From assembly GCA_964465015.1 (NCBI GenBank), contig CAYXHP010000100.1, positions 1 to 6,682 on the forward strand: DNA of 6,682 bases, in the 5' to 3' direction. The number at the start of each line of letters is the position of its first letter. Within the stretch, counting starts at the first letter, position 1. The stretch comes from Humimonas sp964465015. GTDB lineage: Bacteria > Gemmatimonadota > Gemmatimonadetes > Palauibacterales > Palauibacteraceae. Under the pieces are notes generated by a model, which did no database searches, was not told the origin of the DNA, and saw only the letters and a list, made by a program, of their open reading frames with translations. Shown here in pieces: positions 1 through 6,382 of the stretch. The position numbers were made by a program, and so were the translations under genes.

Positions 1-2361
1 CGGCACGTGGAAGAACACGGTGGCGCCGGCCGCCAGGTTCTGGCCTTCCGCACCCCGCGGGCCGAATCCGCCCCCGCGGCGCGTGACCAGCCAGGCCTGC
101 TGCGGCTGGAACAGGTGGGCCGCTCCGCTGTCCACCCGCGCGGCCGCGAGCTGCTCGACGAACTGAAGGTCGTCCAGCACGTAGAACCCGCGCCCGAACG
201 TGGAGAGCACGACGGCGTGCTGCTGGGGCTGGATCTCCACGTCGCTCACCCGCACGGCTGGCAGGTTGAGGGCCAGGGACTGCCAGTGCTGCCCCCCATC
301 CAGGCTGAAGTACGCCGACGCGCTGGTTCCGGCGAAGAGCAGGGTGGACTGGCCCGGGTCCTCCCTCACGCTCTCGACGTACTGGTCGTCCGGCAGGCCG
401 GTGGTGAGCTCCGTCCAGTGCTTGCCGTAGTCGGTGGTCTTGTAGACGTACGGGTGGAAGTCGTCCCAGTCGAACCGGCTCGCCGACACGTAGGCCGTGC
501 CCTTGTCGGTGTGCGAAGGCTCGATGCAGGTGATCGTGGACCAGGTCGGCAGCGTCGGCGGGCGCACCTGGCTCCAGTTGCCGCCCGCGTCGGTCGAGAC
601 GTACACCAGGCCATCGTCGGAGCCGGTCCAGATCACGCTGTCCGAGAGGGGCGAGAGGGCGATCGAGGCGATCGTGCCGAACATCTCCTCGCCGGTCACG
701 TCCGCGCTGATCGGACCTCCCGGGCGCCCCATCTTGGTCGTGTCGTGACGCGTGAGGTCCGGGCTGATCACCTTCCAGTGGATGCCCTCATCGTGCGTCT
801 CGAACAGGACGTTGGCTCCCATGAGGAGCTCGCTCGAGTCCCCGGGCGCGAACACCACGGGATGATGGATCCAGCCGTAGCGGTACTTCTGCTTGGATCC
901 CGCCACTCCGAACTTGTAGGAAGGCCAGGGGCTCACGTTGGTGACCAGCTCCTTCCGGCGATCCTCCCTCCACTCCTTGCTGTCGTATCCGCTGCCGTAG
1001 GAGATCCACGGCCGGCCCGGCGTCGGCACCACCCACGTCATCTCTCCGCCGATCACGTTCTCCCACACCGGCGGGATGCCCCCGGCGGCCACGGCGCTCG
1101 GCGCCACGACGGAGCCCCGATCCTGCTGCGCTCCGTAGATGTGGAACGGGAACTGGTCGTCCAGGTTGGCGTGGTAGAACTGTCCGGTGGGCTGATTGCT
1201 CTCGGAGCTCCAGGCCTTGCCGCCGTTCTGGGTGACGGTCGCGCCGCCGTCGTTGCCCTCGATGAACGTCTGGGGATCCTTCGGATTGATCCACATCACG
1301 TGGTTGTCGCCATGCGGCGGATGGAGGGCCTTGAGCGTCTTGCCACCGTCGTGCGACACGTGGAGCCCGACGTTGGGCAGGTAGATCGTCTCCGCGTCCG
1401 TGGGGTCCACGAAGACCGTGTTGTAGTAGAAGGCGCGCTGCGTGATGTCCATGCTGTTGTTGATCAGCTTCCAGCTCTGGCCGGCGTCGTCGGACCGGAA
1501 CAGGCCGCCCGCTTGACCCTGGTAGTCCGCCTGGATGAGCGCGTACACGGTCTTCGGCTGACTCGGCGCCACCGCGAGGCCCACCTTGCCGAAGATGCCG
1601 GTCGGCAGCCCGGGCCGGTGCGAGATGTTCGTCCAGTGCGCGCCCCCGTCGGTCGTCTTGTAGATGCCGCTCCCCGGTCCGCCGCTCGAGAAGGTCCAGT
1701 GGCTGCGCGACATCTGCCACATGGCCGCGTAGACCGTGCTCGGATCGGTCGGGTCCATCGCCAGGCTGATGGCGCCGGTCTCGTTGTCGACGAACAGAAT
1801 CTTGTTCCAGGTCTTCCCGCCGTCGGTGGTCTTGAACACGCCCCGTTCCGGATTGGGCCCGAACAGGTGGCCCAGCGCCGCCACGTACACCACGTCGGGA
1901 TTCTTCGGATCTACCAGGATCCAGCTGATGATGTGGGTGGCGCCCAGGCCGATGAAGGACCAGGTCTTACCGCCATCCGTGGACTTGTACATCCCCTCCC
2001 CGGTCAGGACCGTGTTTCGGGGACCGGAGTCGCCCGTGCCCACGTAGAGGATTGAGGAATCGGAGGGCGCGATCGCGAGGGCGCCGATGCTGCCGGTCGC
2101 GAAGGCGCTGTCGGAGAGGTTCTTCCAGCTGTGGCCGTAGTCGTCGGTCTTCCACACCCCCCCGCCCGCGGTGCCCATGAAATAGACGTTGGGCTCGGAG
2201 GGGATGCCGGCGACCGTGTTGACGCGTCCCCCGGTGTACGGGCCCACGCTGCGCCATTTCAGGGCACCGGTGAGCTGCCCCGTCGGCACTTGCGCCACGC
2301 TCGCCACCGGCAGGGCCAGGGACAGGCAGGCGAGCAGGGAAACACGGCGTGCTTTGAGCAT
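1..2361 (-). CDS. Secreted Asp-box (BNR) repeat protein, sortilin/VPS10-like beta-propeller; 3' end outside window
   Basis: The frame is open for 787 codons from ATG at 2361 to the window edge, with no stop. An AGAGAGG ribosome site lies 9 nt upstream. Residues 1-23 look like a Sec signal peptide: KARR, a hydrophobic run, then SVA before Q24. The mature part carries eleven Asp-box motifs ([ST]xDxGxxW or close variants) at about residues 72, 127, 178, 236, 290, 336, 377, 522, 589, 642 and 686, as expected for a multi-bladed propeller. Blocks typical of the bacterial sortilin-like family are present: VGPYTGGRV (39-47), GNDGG (369-373), YGAQQD (409-414) and FGRGFYVLDD (722-731). Family members are usually about 1,000 residues, so a C-terminal part is probably missing. 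They are often labelled glycosyl hydrolase, but Asp-boxes are structural and I see no catalytic assignment; substrate or partner is unknown. It probably acts outside the cytoplasm. The upstream inverted repeats suggest its own transcription unit. Confidence 0.93.
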   Translation of the reverse strand, partial: MLKARRVSLLACLSLALPVASVAQVPTGQLTGALKWRSVGPYTGGRVNTVAGIPSEPNVYFMGTAGGGVWKTDDYGHSWKNLSDSAFATGSIGALAIAPSDSSILYVGTGDSGPRNTVLTGEGMYKSTDGGKTWSFIGLGATHIISWILVDPKNPDVVYVAALGHLFGPNPERGVFKTTDGGKTWNKILFVDNETGAISLAMDPTDPSTVYAAMWQMSRSHWTFSSGGPGSGIYKTTDGGAHWTNISHRPGLPTGIFGKVGLAVAPSQPKTVYALIQADYQGQAGGLFRSDDAGQSWKLINNSMDITQRAFYYNTVFVDPTDAETIYLPNVGLHVSHDGGKTLKALHPPHGDNHVMWINPKDPQTFIEGNDGGATVTQNGGKAWSSESNQPTGQFYHANLDDQFPFHIYGAQQDRGSVVAPSAVAAGGIPPVWENVIGGEMTWVVPTPGRPWISYGSGYDSKEWREDRRKELVTNVSPWPSYKFGVAGSKQKYRYGWIHHPVVFAPGDSSELLMGANVLFETHDEGIHWKVISPDLTRHDTTKMGRPGGPISADVTGEEMFGTIASIALSPLSDSVIWTGSDDGLVYVSTDAGGNWSQVRPPTLPTWSTITCIEPSHTDKGTAYVSASRFDWDDFHPYVYKTTDYGKHWTELTTGLPDDQYVESVREDPGQSTLLFAGTSASAYFSLDGGQHWQSLALNLPAVRVSDVEIQPQQHAVVLSTFGRGFYVLDDLQFVEQLAAARVDSGAAHLFQPQQAWLVTRRGGGFGPRGAEGQNLAAGATVFFHVP

Positions 2362-2421
2362 GGCCAGGTACCTCTCTCTCGATGCGTTCGAAATGGGTCG
2401 ACGACCGGACCCGACATGCGA

Positions 2422-2445
2422 ACGCTTTGCGGATGGCGCAAGCGT
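2422..2445. repeat. Imperfect inverted repeat in the leader of the Asp-box protein gene
   Basis: ACGCTTTGCG and CGCAAGCGT flank a 5-nt centre (GATGG). They pair over 9 bp with one bulged T. The repeat lies about 60 bp upstream of the ATG at 2361, so it could be an operator or a leader hairpin. No recognisable -35/-10 pair was found with it. The rest of 2362-2621 (260 bp) shows no convincing gene; frames read there give only arginine- and proline-rich shadow peptides. Confidence 0.4.
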
Positions 2446-2583
2446 ACCGGGGTCCGCCGTCCAGCGTCGGGTCGCGTGGTGGAGGTCGTAAGAGCAGCAT
2501 CCCCAGTCGCTTGACGGCCCCTGCGCCCGCGATCGGAACCCGAGCGTGGGAGGGACGTGTGAAACCGCCGCCAGGCTCTTCGG

Positions 2584-2599
2584 GGCGGGCGCGCCCGCC
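2584..2599 (-). terminator. GC-only palindrome, possible second half of a terminator region
   Basis: This is a perfect 16-bp palindrome (GGCGGGCGCGCCCGCC) that can fold as a 6-bp stem with a CGCG loop. It lies 22 bp beyond the stop codon of the NTF2-like gene, between that gene and the Asp-box protein gene. No T-tract follows on the minus strand, so it does not meet the usual intrinsic terminator definition. Its position directly behind the 20-bp repeat at 2615-2634 is the main reason to read it as part of a transcription stop or mRNA 3'-end structure. Confidence 0.4.
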
Positions 2600-2614
2600 G
2601 GGAAGCGTGCGTCG

Positions 2615-2634
2615 GGCCGGCTCAGGAGCCGGCC
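2615..2634 (-). terminator. Perfect inverted repeat straddling a stop codon, possible terminator hairpin
   Basis: Two 9-bp arms (GGCCGGCTC and GAGCCGGCC) are separated by 2 nt, giving a very stable GC stem. The repeat contains the TGA of the NTF2-like gene (2624-2622), so the last codons form one arm. No T-run follows on the minus strand. With the palindrome at 2584-2599 it separates the upstream small genes from the Asp-box protein gene. Terminator function is inferred; the repeat itself is exact. Confidence 0.45.
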
Positions 2635-3011
2635 GAATCCGGGTGCTGGAAGCCCAGGAAGGTCGAATGATACCGGTCGATCAACCAGGTGCCGTCGGGC
2701 TGCCGGACCAGGACGCCCGACTCGTTCCACCGCATGTGCCGGGGGGCCCGCCCCTTCACGGCGAGGACCCCGTCGTTCACCAGGCTGGTCCACGCCACTC
2801 CGTTTCGAACGCTCGTGTGCCAGTCGTGGAGCGAGTACTCCAGGGTGAACGGGCCACCGAAGTCCTTCTCGAACGTGGGGATGCACTCGAGAAAGGCCTG
2901 CCTGTCCAGCCGGCCCACGGGCTCGATCGAGCCCAGGCAGAGCGCGGGTCCGATGTGGCTCCACTTCGTCAGGCGTCGAACGGGCGTCACGTCGCTCTCC
3001 ACCAGGTCCAC
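2622..3011 (-). CDS. SnoaL/NTF2-like domain protein, apparently short at the N-terminus
   Basis: This frame encodes 129 residues from GTG at 3011, with GAGG 7 nt upstream and 13 bp after the stop of reductase B. An alternative ATG at 3062 would overlap that reductase by 38 bp and add 17 residues unlike the fold. The order of elements fits the beta-rich half of an NTF2-like (SnoaL_3/DUF4440-type) cone: KWSHIG (16-21), a helix with LDRQAFLECIPTFEKDF (35-51), LHDWHTSVRNGVAW (61-74), then LVRQPDGTWLIDRYHSTF (101-118), where the last strand has the family's DGxWxI and HxS features. Family members normally begin with two helices ('aWnxgD...lYadD') before the WSHIG-like strand; only about 15 residues precede it here. 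It may be a 5'-truncated relic or a real short variant. Function and ligand are unknown. The tight spacing implies cotranscription with reductase B. Confidence 0.72.
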   Translation of the reverse strand: MDLVESDVTPVRRLTKWSHIGPALCLGSIEPVGRLDRQAFLECIPTFEKDFGGPFTLEYSLHDWHTSVRNGVAWTSLVNDGVLAVKGRAPRHMRWNESGVLVRQPDGTWLIDRYHSTFLGFQHPDSAGS

Positions 3012-3024
3012 TGACCGCCCTCGC

Positions 3025-3639
3025 CTATCTTCGGACTTCGTGGCGCAGCTCGACCATGCCATTCCTGTACCCCTTCACCTCCAGCAGGTGGAGCTCCACG
3101 TCCCTGTCGAGTCCCTGGAAGAAGGGGATGCCCTCACCGATGAGGATGGGCACGATCGAGTAGCGAACTTCGTCGGCCAGGCCGAGCCGAAGGCACTCAC
3201 CCGAGACGGCCCCGCCGCCCACCAACCAGATGGTTCGGAAAGCCGGCTTCAGGCGCCCGTTCAACAGGTCCCCGAGATCGCCGTTGTAGAACTGGACCGT
3301 ATCCCTGCGCTTCGGGAGCTCCCGGCTGGTGAGGACGAAGACGGGCTTGTCGCCGTACGACCATCCGAAGCCCTTCGCCTCGAAATCCAGTGCGGTCTCG
3401 TAGGTCCTGGATCCCATCACGTAGCAGTCGATCGTGGTCAGGAAGTCCCGCATGGCCTCCGGACCGACCATCTCCCCGCCTTCGAAGACGTCCGAGGTCT
3501 CGAGCCAATCGACACTCCCGTCCTTTCGGGCGATGAAGCCATCGAGGCTGGCCGCCATGTGGATCGTCACGCGGGAATCAACGTCCGCCATCATCGCCTC
3601 TGGGGTAGAGATCGATGGGTTCGTCGGACGCGTCATCAT
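3025..3639 (-). CDS. Dihydrofolate reductase family / RibD C-terminal-like reductase (copy B)
   Basis: The product is 204 residues from ATG at 3639, which has GAGG 5 nt upstream. A second start at 3591 has AGAGG 5 nt upstream and gives 188 residues. That second start fits the family better, because the first strand normally begins within a few residues of the start and residues 1-16 are a Pro/Ser/Thr-rich tail. The choice is unresolved. Counting from 3591, visible family blocks are VTIHMAASLDGFIA (8-21), a YVMGSRTYE nucleotide-binding turn (57-65), PVFVLTSREL (83-92), WLVGGGAVSGECLRLGLADE (122-141) and VPILIGEGIPFFQ (147-159). These match the DHFR-like proteins related to RibD-C, predicted to be cytoplasmic NAD(P)H-dependent reductases. 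Most are uncharacterised and few have proven dihydrofolate activity. A SnoaL-like gene follows after 13 bp, as an NTF2-like gene also follows reductase A. Confidence 0.92.
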   Translation of the reverse strand: MMTRPTNPSISTPEAMMADVDSRVTIHMAASLDGFIARKDGSVDWLETSDVFEGGEMVGPEAMRDFLTTIDCYVMGSRTYETALDFEAKGFGWSYGDKPVFVLTSRELPKRRDTVQFYNGDLGDLLNGRLKPAFRTIWLVGGGAVSGECLRLGLADEVRYSIVPILIGEGIPFFQGLDRDVELHLLEVKGYRNGMVELRHEVRR

Positions 3640-3721
3640 GGCGTCCTCGACGTAGCCCGGAAACGCCCCTACGAAGACCTGGCCGCGGAGGGATCAGACG
3701 TCCCTGCCGGGCCGAAACAAC

Positions 3722-3760
3722 GTCGGTGGGAATCCCAACGTGATGATACTTCCCCGTCAC
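3722..3760 (-). pseudogene. Probable 5' remnant of a VOC (glyoxalase-fold) gene
   Basis: GTG at 3760 opens a frame that begins MTGKYHHVGIPTD. The HHxGIPT pattern is typical of the first metal-binding strand of small VOC proteins, including the group to which the partial gene at 6383-6682 appears to belong. After about residue 13 the frame turns into an arginine- and proline-rich stretch without VOC features, and it runs into reductase B before stopping at 3578. The other two minus frames do not restore the domain. There is no good ribosome site before the GTG. I read it as the front end of a lost VOC gene, which would have stood directly upstream of reductase B. The match is only about ten residues, so chance remains possible. 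Confidence 0.42.
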
Positions 3761-3788
3761 CGGTGCTGGTTCAGTGTGGGGCCCACCT

Positions 3789-4013
3789 TCAACCGCTGTT
3801 CTCGAATACCGGCAGGTGCGAATCCGCGAATCCAGACGGATACTTGAGCCCGAGGCCGAGCAGGCGATCGAGTCCGATGTGGCTCAGCCAGATCGCCGCC
3901 ACGCAGCCCGCCAGAGCGCTGCCGGTCCACCATGCCACCGAGCCGACCAGGGCGGGTCCCAGGTAGGTGTGTAGAGCGTCGTACGTCCGCCGGCGGCTCG
4001 ACCTGCCAGCGAT
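3789..4013 (-). pseudogene. 3' fragment of a DUF4260 membrane protein gene
   Basis: An open frame of 74 codons follows an in-frame TAG (4016-4014) and ends at TGA 3789. From codon 10 it reads like the C-terminal half of DUF4260, a family of small membrane proteins of unknown function. The blocks are TYDALHTYLGPALVG (10-24), a hydrophobic segment (SVAWWTGSALAGCVAAIWL, 25-43), then SHIGLDRLLGLGLKYPSGFADSHL (44-67), which is the family's most characteristic stretch. The first half of the domain (about 40-50 residues with the first membrane segments) is absent. No ATG precedes the match; an internal GTG at codon 26 would leave only the tail. It starts just 6 bp after the nitrilase stop, so its 5' half seems to have been replaced at that junction. 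It probably makes no functional protein. Confidence 0.75.
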
Positions 4014-4019
4014 CTAGCC

Positions 4020-4997
4020 TCAAACGGAATTCGCTTCCTCGCTCTCGTCGTTTCCGTCCAGCTCCGTGAGCATGGGCCTGGCTCCCCGCCGAACTCGCAG
4101 CTCGAAAACGTCCGGGCGCGCATAATGCCCCGCGACGTCGAGTTGCCAGCGTGGTCCGACGAGTTGATGGGGCTGTACCTCGGCGTACAGGATGCCCTCC
4201 TCGGCCTCCAGGGGCCCACTGACGACCTTCCCATCCGGGTCGACGATCAGGCTCAGACCCGGGTTGATCCAGCCTTCGACATCGGCCAGGTATTCGGACT
4301 CGAACTCGAGGTCCTCGGGCACGTCGTCCCTGTGGAAGGCCTGGCAAGCGCCCACGACGAAGCAACGCCCCTCCTTCGCGATGTGCCGCATCGTGGAAAT
4401 CCAGGGCTCGCCGCGGTCCCAGGTCGGGGCCAGGTGGATCTGTTCCCCCCATGCGGAAAGAGCGTACCTGGCCAGGGGCATGTAATTCTCCCAGCACAGC
4501 AGGCCGCTGATCCGGCCGCATGGGAGGTCGAACACCTCGAGATCGCATCCCGGAGCCTGCCCCCAGACCAGTCGCTCCCCGGCCGTGGGGATCAGCTTGC
4601 GGTGCTTGCCGAGTATCTGTCCGCCCGGCCCGAGATACACAAGGGTGTTGTAGAGCGTCGAGTCGCTGGCCTCCGAGTTCCTCTCGTTCACGCCGATCGC
4701 CACCGTGACACCGAGATCTCCCGCGACTTCCGCGAGACGGCTCACCTCCGGACCTGGGACCTCGACGGAGTTCGCGTGGAGCTTCGAGTAGAGCGAACGG
4801 AGTGGATGGGTCTTTCCCGGGGGAATGAACCACACCCAGAGCGGGTATCCGGGAACGAACGCCTCGGGAAACGCGATGAGCTTCGCTCCCTCGCCCGCGG
4901 CGTCTTCGATCAGCCGGCAAGCCTTCTCCACCGTTGCGGCCAGGTCCAGGAACACGGGGGCAGCCTGGACTGCCGCGATCTTGAAGGGTTCGCTCAC
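4020..4997 (-). CDS. Nitrilase (carbon-nitrogen hydrolase superfamily)
   Basis: Nitrilases hydrolyse organic nitriles to the carboxylic acid and ammonia (EC 3.5.5.1) in the cytoplasm, usually as large oligomers. I start it at GTG 4997 (325 residues), which has GGAGG 8 nt upstream. The GTG at 5006 overlaps that ribosome site, so it is less likely. Active-site residues are in place: Glu45 (FPEAFVPGYP), Lys134 (KHRKLIPT), Glu141 (ERLVWG) and nucleophile Cys168 in LLCWENYMPLAR. Lys to Cys is 34 residues, as in the Rhodococcus J1 enzyme (Lys131/Cys165). CWEN is the usual form in nitrilases, whereas cyanide-degrading relatives mostly have CWEH. The C-terminal GHYARPDVF (290-298) is also a nitrilase hallmark, and total length is close to the family's 310-370. 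No nitrile hydratase, amidase, aldoxime dehydratase or regulator is adjacent, so the substrate cannot be named. The gene stands about 80 bp from the upstream lipoprotein gene. Confidence 0.95.
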   Translation of the reverse strand: MSEPFKIAAVQAAPVFLDLAATVEKACRLIEDAAGEGAKLIAFPEAFVPGYPLWVWFIPPGKTHPLRSLYSKLHANSVEVPGPEVSRLAEVAGDLGVTVAIGVNERNSEASDSTLYNTLVYLGPGGQILGKHRKLIPTAGERLVWGQAPGCDLEVFDLPCGRISGLLCWENYMPLARYALSAWGEQIHLAPTWDRGEPWISTMRHIAKEGRCFVVGACQAFHRDDVPEDLEFESEYLADVEGWINPGLSLIVDPDGKVVSGPLEAEEGILYAEVQPHQLVGPRWQLDVAGHYARPDVFELRVRRGARPMLTELDGNDESEEANSV

Positions 4998-5078
4998 CGG
5001 GTCCACCTCCAGTGCCGGGGATGAGATCCGGCCATCAGCTCTCTCTACCGGAGCCCACGGGCCGGGAGGCTTCGCTCC

Positions 5079-5564
5079 CTAGCTGCCTTTCATTTCGTCG
5101 GCCGGAGGTCCGAAGATCGAACTCTCGACAATACACTCCCAGTCACCCGCGGCGCTCTTCTGCCACACGGCGACATAGTGACCGGACCTGGTCACCGACG
5201 TTCCGTCGGGCGTGGAGGTCGTGAGCTGGAAGGGACCTCGGGTGACGCCCAGGTCTGCGCCCTCGGACACCCTGGCTTCGGTCGCCTTCCACGTCACCCT
5301 GAATCCAGGCATGCTCCGGTTCCTCGCGACGAGGCCCAGAATGGCTCCGCGCCCGGAAGCCACCGGGGCGCCGGGAAAGTAGTTCACGGCGTCCTCGGCC
5401 CAGAACGTACCCAGCTTCTCGATATCCCCGGCCGCCGCCGCCGCGGCCCACGCGCTGTCGGCTCGAAGCAGCGCGGCTCGCTCCCCGTTGGTGTCCACTC
5501 CGCGCGTGCATGCGGTGACCATTACGCCCATGGCGAGCCCGAGTACGACGTGCATTCGGTTCAT
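5079..5564 (-). CDS. DUF4440/NTF2-like lipoprotein
   Basis: The product has 161 residues from ATG 5564, which is preceded by GGGAGG at 6 nt. The same frame is open further upstream, but that extension lacks a comparable ribosome site and would bury the signal sequence. Residues 1-19 form a lipoprotein signal: NRMH, a hydrophobic core, and lipobox VTAC with Cys19 as the predicted lipidated residue. The NTF2-like fold follows: helix ALLRADSAWAAAAAAGDIEKLGTF (31-54), WAEDAVNYFPGAPVASGR (55-72), VARNRSMPGFRVTWKATEARVS (79-100), GVTRGPFQL (106-114), and the closing strands SGHYVAVWQKSAAGDWECIVESS (127-149). This is the DUF4440 layout, common in extracytoplasmic proteins of GC-rich soil bacteria. 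Members are usually uncharacterised; the cone-shaped pocket could bind a small ligand. It follows reductase A by 91 bp, in the same order as reductase B and its SnoaL-like neighbour. Confidence 0.9.
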   Translation of the reverse strand: MNRMHVVLGLAMGVMVTACTRGVDTNGERAALLRADSAWAAAAAAGDIEKLGTFWAEDAVNYFPGAPVASGRGAILGLVARNRSMPGFRVTWKATEARVSEGADLGVTRGPFQLTTSTPDGTSVTRSGHYVAVWQKSAAGDWECIVESSIFGPPADEMKGS

Positions 5565-5655
5565 GACGGGCCTCCCGTGCGGGTGATGCATCCAACCTCG
5601 GGTCGCGTCCTCACTCGAGTCAACGCGGTCCGGTCGGCGCATGACTCCCCGGCCG

Positions 5656-6309
5656 CTACGAGGCCTCGTGTCGGAGCACGACGTGGACAGCCTTCTCCGA
5701 GGCCGCGAACCGTACGCAACGGTAGCCCAGCGCCCGAATATCGATGCCCTGGAACAGAGGCTCCCCGCTGCCCAGCAGGACCGGCGCGAAGGCCAGATGC
5801 AATTCGTCTATGAGTCCGGCGCGGAGATACTGCCGGATGACATTGGCCCCACCGCCGATTCGCACGTCCAGCCCTGCGGCGGCCCCCCGCGCTCGTTCCA
5901 GCGCTTCATGAATGCCGCCCGTGACGAAGTGGAACGTCGTGTGGCCCTGCATCTGAATCGTGGGCCGCGGGTAGTGGGTCAGGACGAACACCGGAACATG
6001 GTAGGGCGGATCCTGTCCCCACCACCCCTTCCAGTCCATGTCGGGCCAGGGACCGCGGATCGGGCCGAACATGTTCCGGCCGATGATCCAGGCGCCGATC
6101 TTCTCGAAGCCCCGCGCGGCGAAGTCGTCGTCGACTCCAGTCGCCCCATCCTCGGCACCCGAATGAACCCGTCGGAACGTGCGGGTCGGGAGGACCCACT
6201 CGTGCAGCTCCATCCCCCCGACGCCGAGCGGATGGTCGATGTCCTGGCCCGGGCCGGCTCCATAGCCGTCGAGCGAGACCGAGAAGCTCTCGACGCGGAC
6301 TCGTGTCAT
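5656..6309 (-). CDS. Dihydrofolate reductase family / RibD C-terminal-like reductase (copy A)
   Basis: The product is 217 residues from ATG 6309, with GGAGG 4 nt upstream. The frame is open beyond it but overlaps the VOC gene and shows no family resemblance there. Family blocks are VRVESFSVSLDGYGAGPGQ (4-22), FEKIGAWIIGRNMFGPIRGPW (68-88), PVFVLTHYPRP (106-116), FVTGGIHEALERA (128-140), IGGGANVIRQYLRAGLIDEL (151-170) and APVLLGSGEPLFQGID (175-190). The GGGA turn and LGSGxPLF are typical of the RibD-C/DHFR-like reductases, predicted to use NAD(P)H in the cytoplasm; the true substrate is generally unknown. It belongs to a different subfamily from copy B: it has a longer insert (about residues 28-66 and 84-104, rich in Trp and His) and little identity outside the shared blocks. 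A VOC gene lies 73 bp upstream and a DUF4440 gene 91 bp downstream. Confidence 0.93.
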   Translation of the reverse strand: MTRVRVESFSVSLDGYGAGPGQDIDHPLGVGGMELHEWVLPTRTFRRVHSGAEDGATGVDDDFAARGFEKIGAWIIGRNMFGPIRGPWPDMDWKGWWGQDPPYHVPVFVLTHYPRPTIQMQGHTTFHFVTGGIHEALERARGAAAGLDVRIGGGANVIRQYLRAGLIDELHLAFAPVLLGSGEPLFQGIDIRALGYRCVRFAASEKAVHVVLRHEAS

Positions 6310-6382
6310 CGATCCTCCGTGACCGCAATGAAGCCGTTCGGGCATGGCGCTGCGGGCAGGCGGCGAAGCGGCGGCCGCCGTG

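Noticed and set aside
5..40. Lipobox-like LLAC at residues 9-12 of the Asp-box protein, encoded at 2337-2326 and not at these edge coordinates, as a lipoprotein signal
   Set aside because: Cleavage there would leave almost no hydrophobic core. The SVA-Q site after residue 23 is a better signal peptidase I site.
7..2055. A 682-codon open frame on the plus strand
   Set aside because: It is antisense to the Asp-box gene and its translation is compositionally biased (rich in Arg, Val, His and Gly) without a recognisable domain. The minus frame over the same bases has a signal peptide and eleven Asp-boxes.
3725..3739. Near-palindrome around TGGGAATCCCA, considered as an operator upstream of reductase B
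   Set aside because: The bases are explained by the VGIPT codons of the probable VOC remnant, and the arms are only 5 bp when perfect.
2689..3966. A 425-codon plus-strand open frame
   Set aside because: It lies opposite the clear reductase B and NTF2-like genes and has no recognisable domain. It is a product of high GC content.
3757..4920. A 387-codon minus-strand frame overlapping the nitrilase
   Set aside because: It is a shifted reading of the nitrilase and the DUF4260 remnant with an Arg/Gly-rich translation. The true frame contains the catalytic residues.
5565..5655. TTGACT on the minus strand as a -35 box for the lipoprotein gene
   Set aside because: No acceptable -10 hexamer occurs at 16-18 bp spacing.
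6359..6380. GGCGGC/GCCGCC repeat and the 12-bp palindrome CGGCGGCCGCCG just after the VOC stop, as a terminator
   Set aside because: The hairpin has only a 6-bp stem with a 9-nt loop and no T-tract, so it is expected by chance in such GC-rich sequence. The genes on both sides look cotranscribed.
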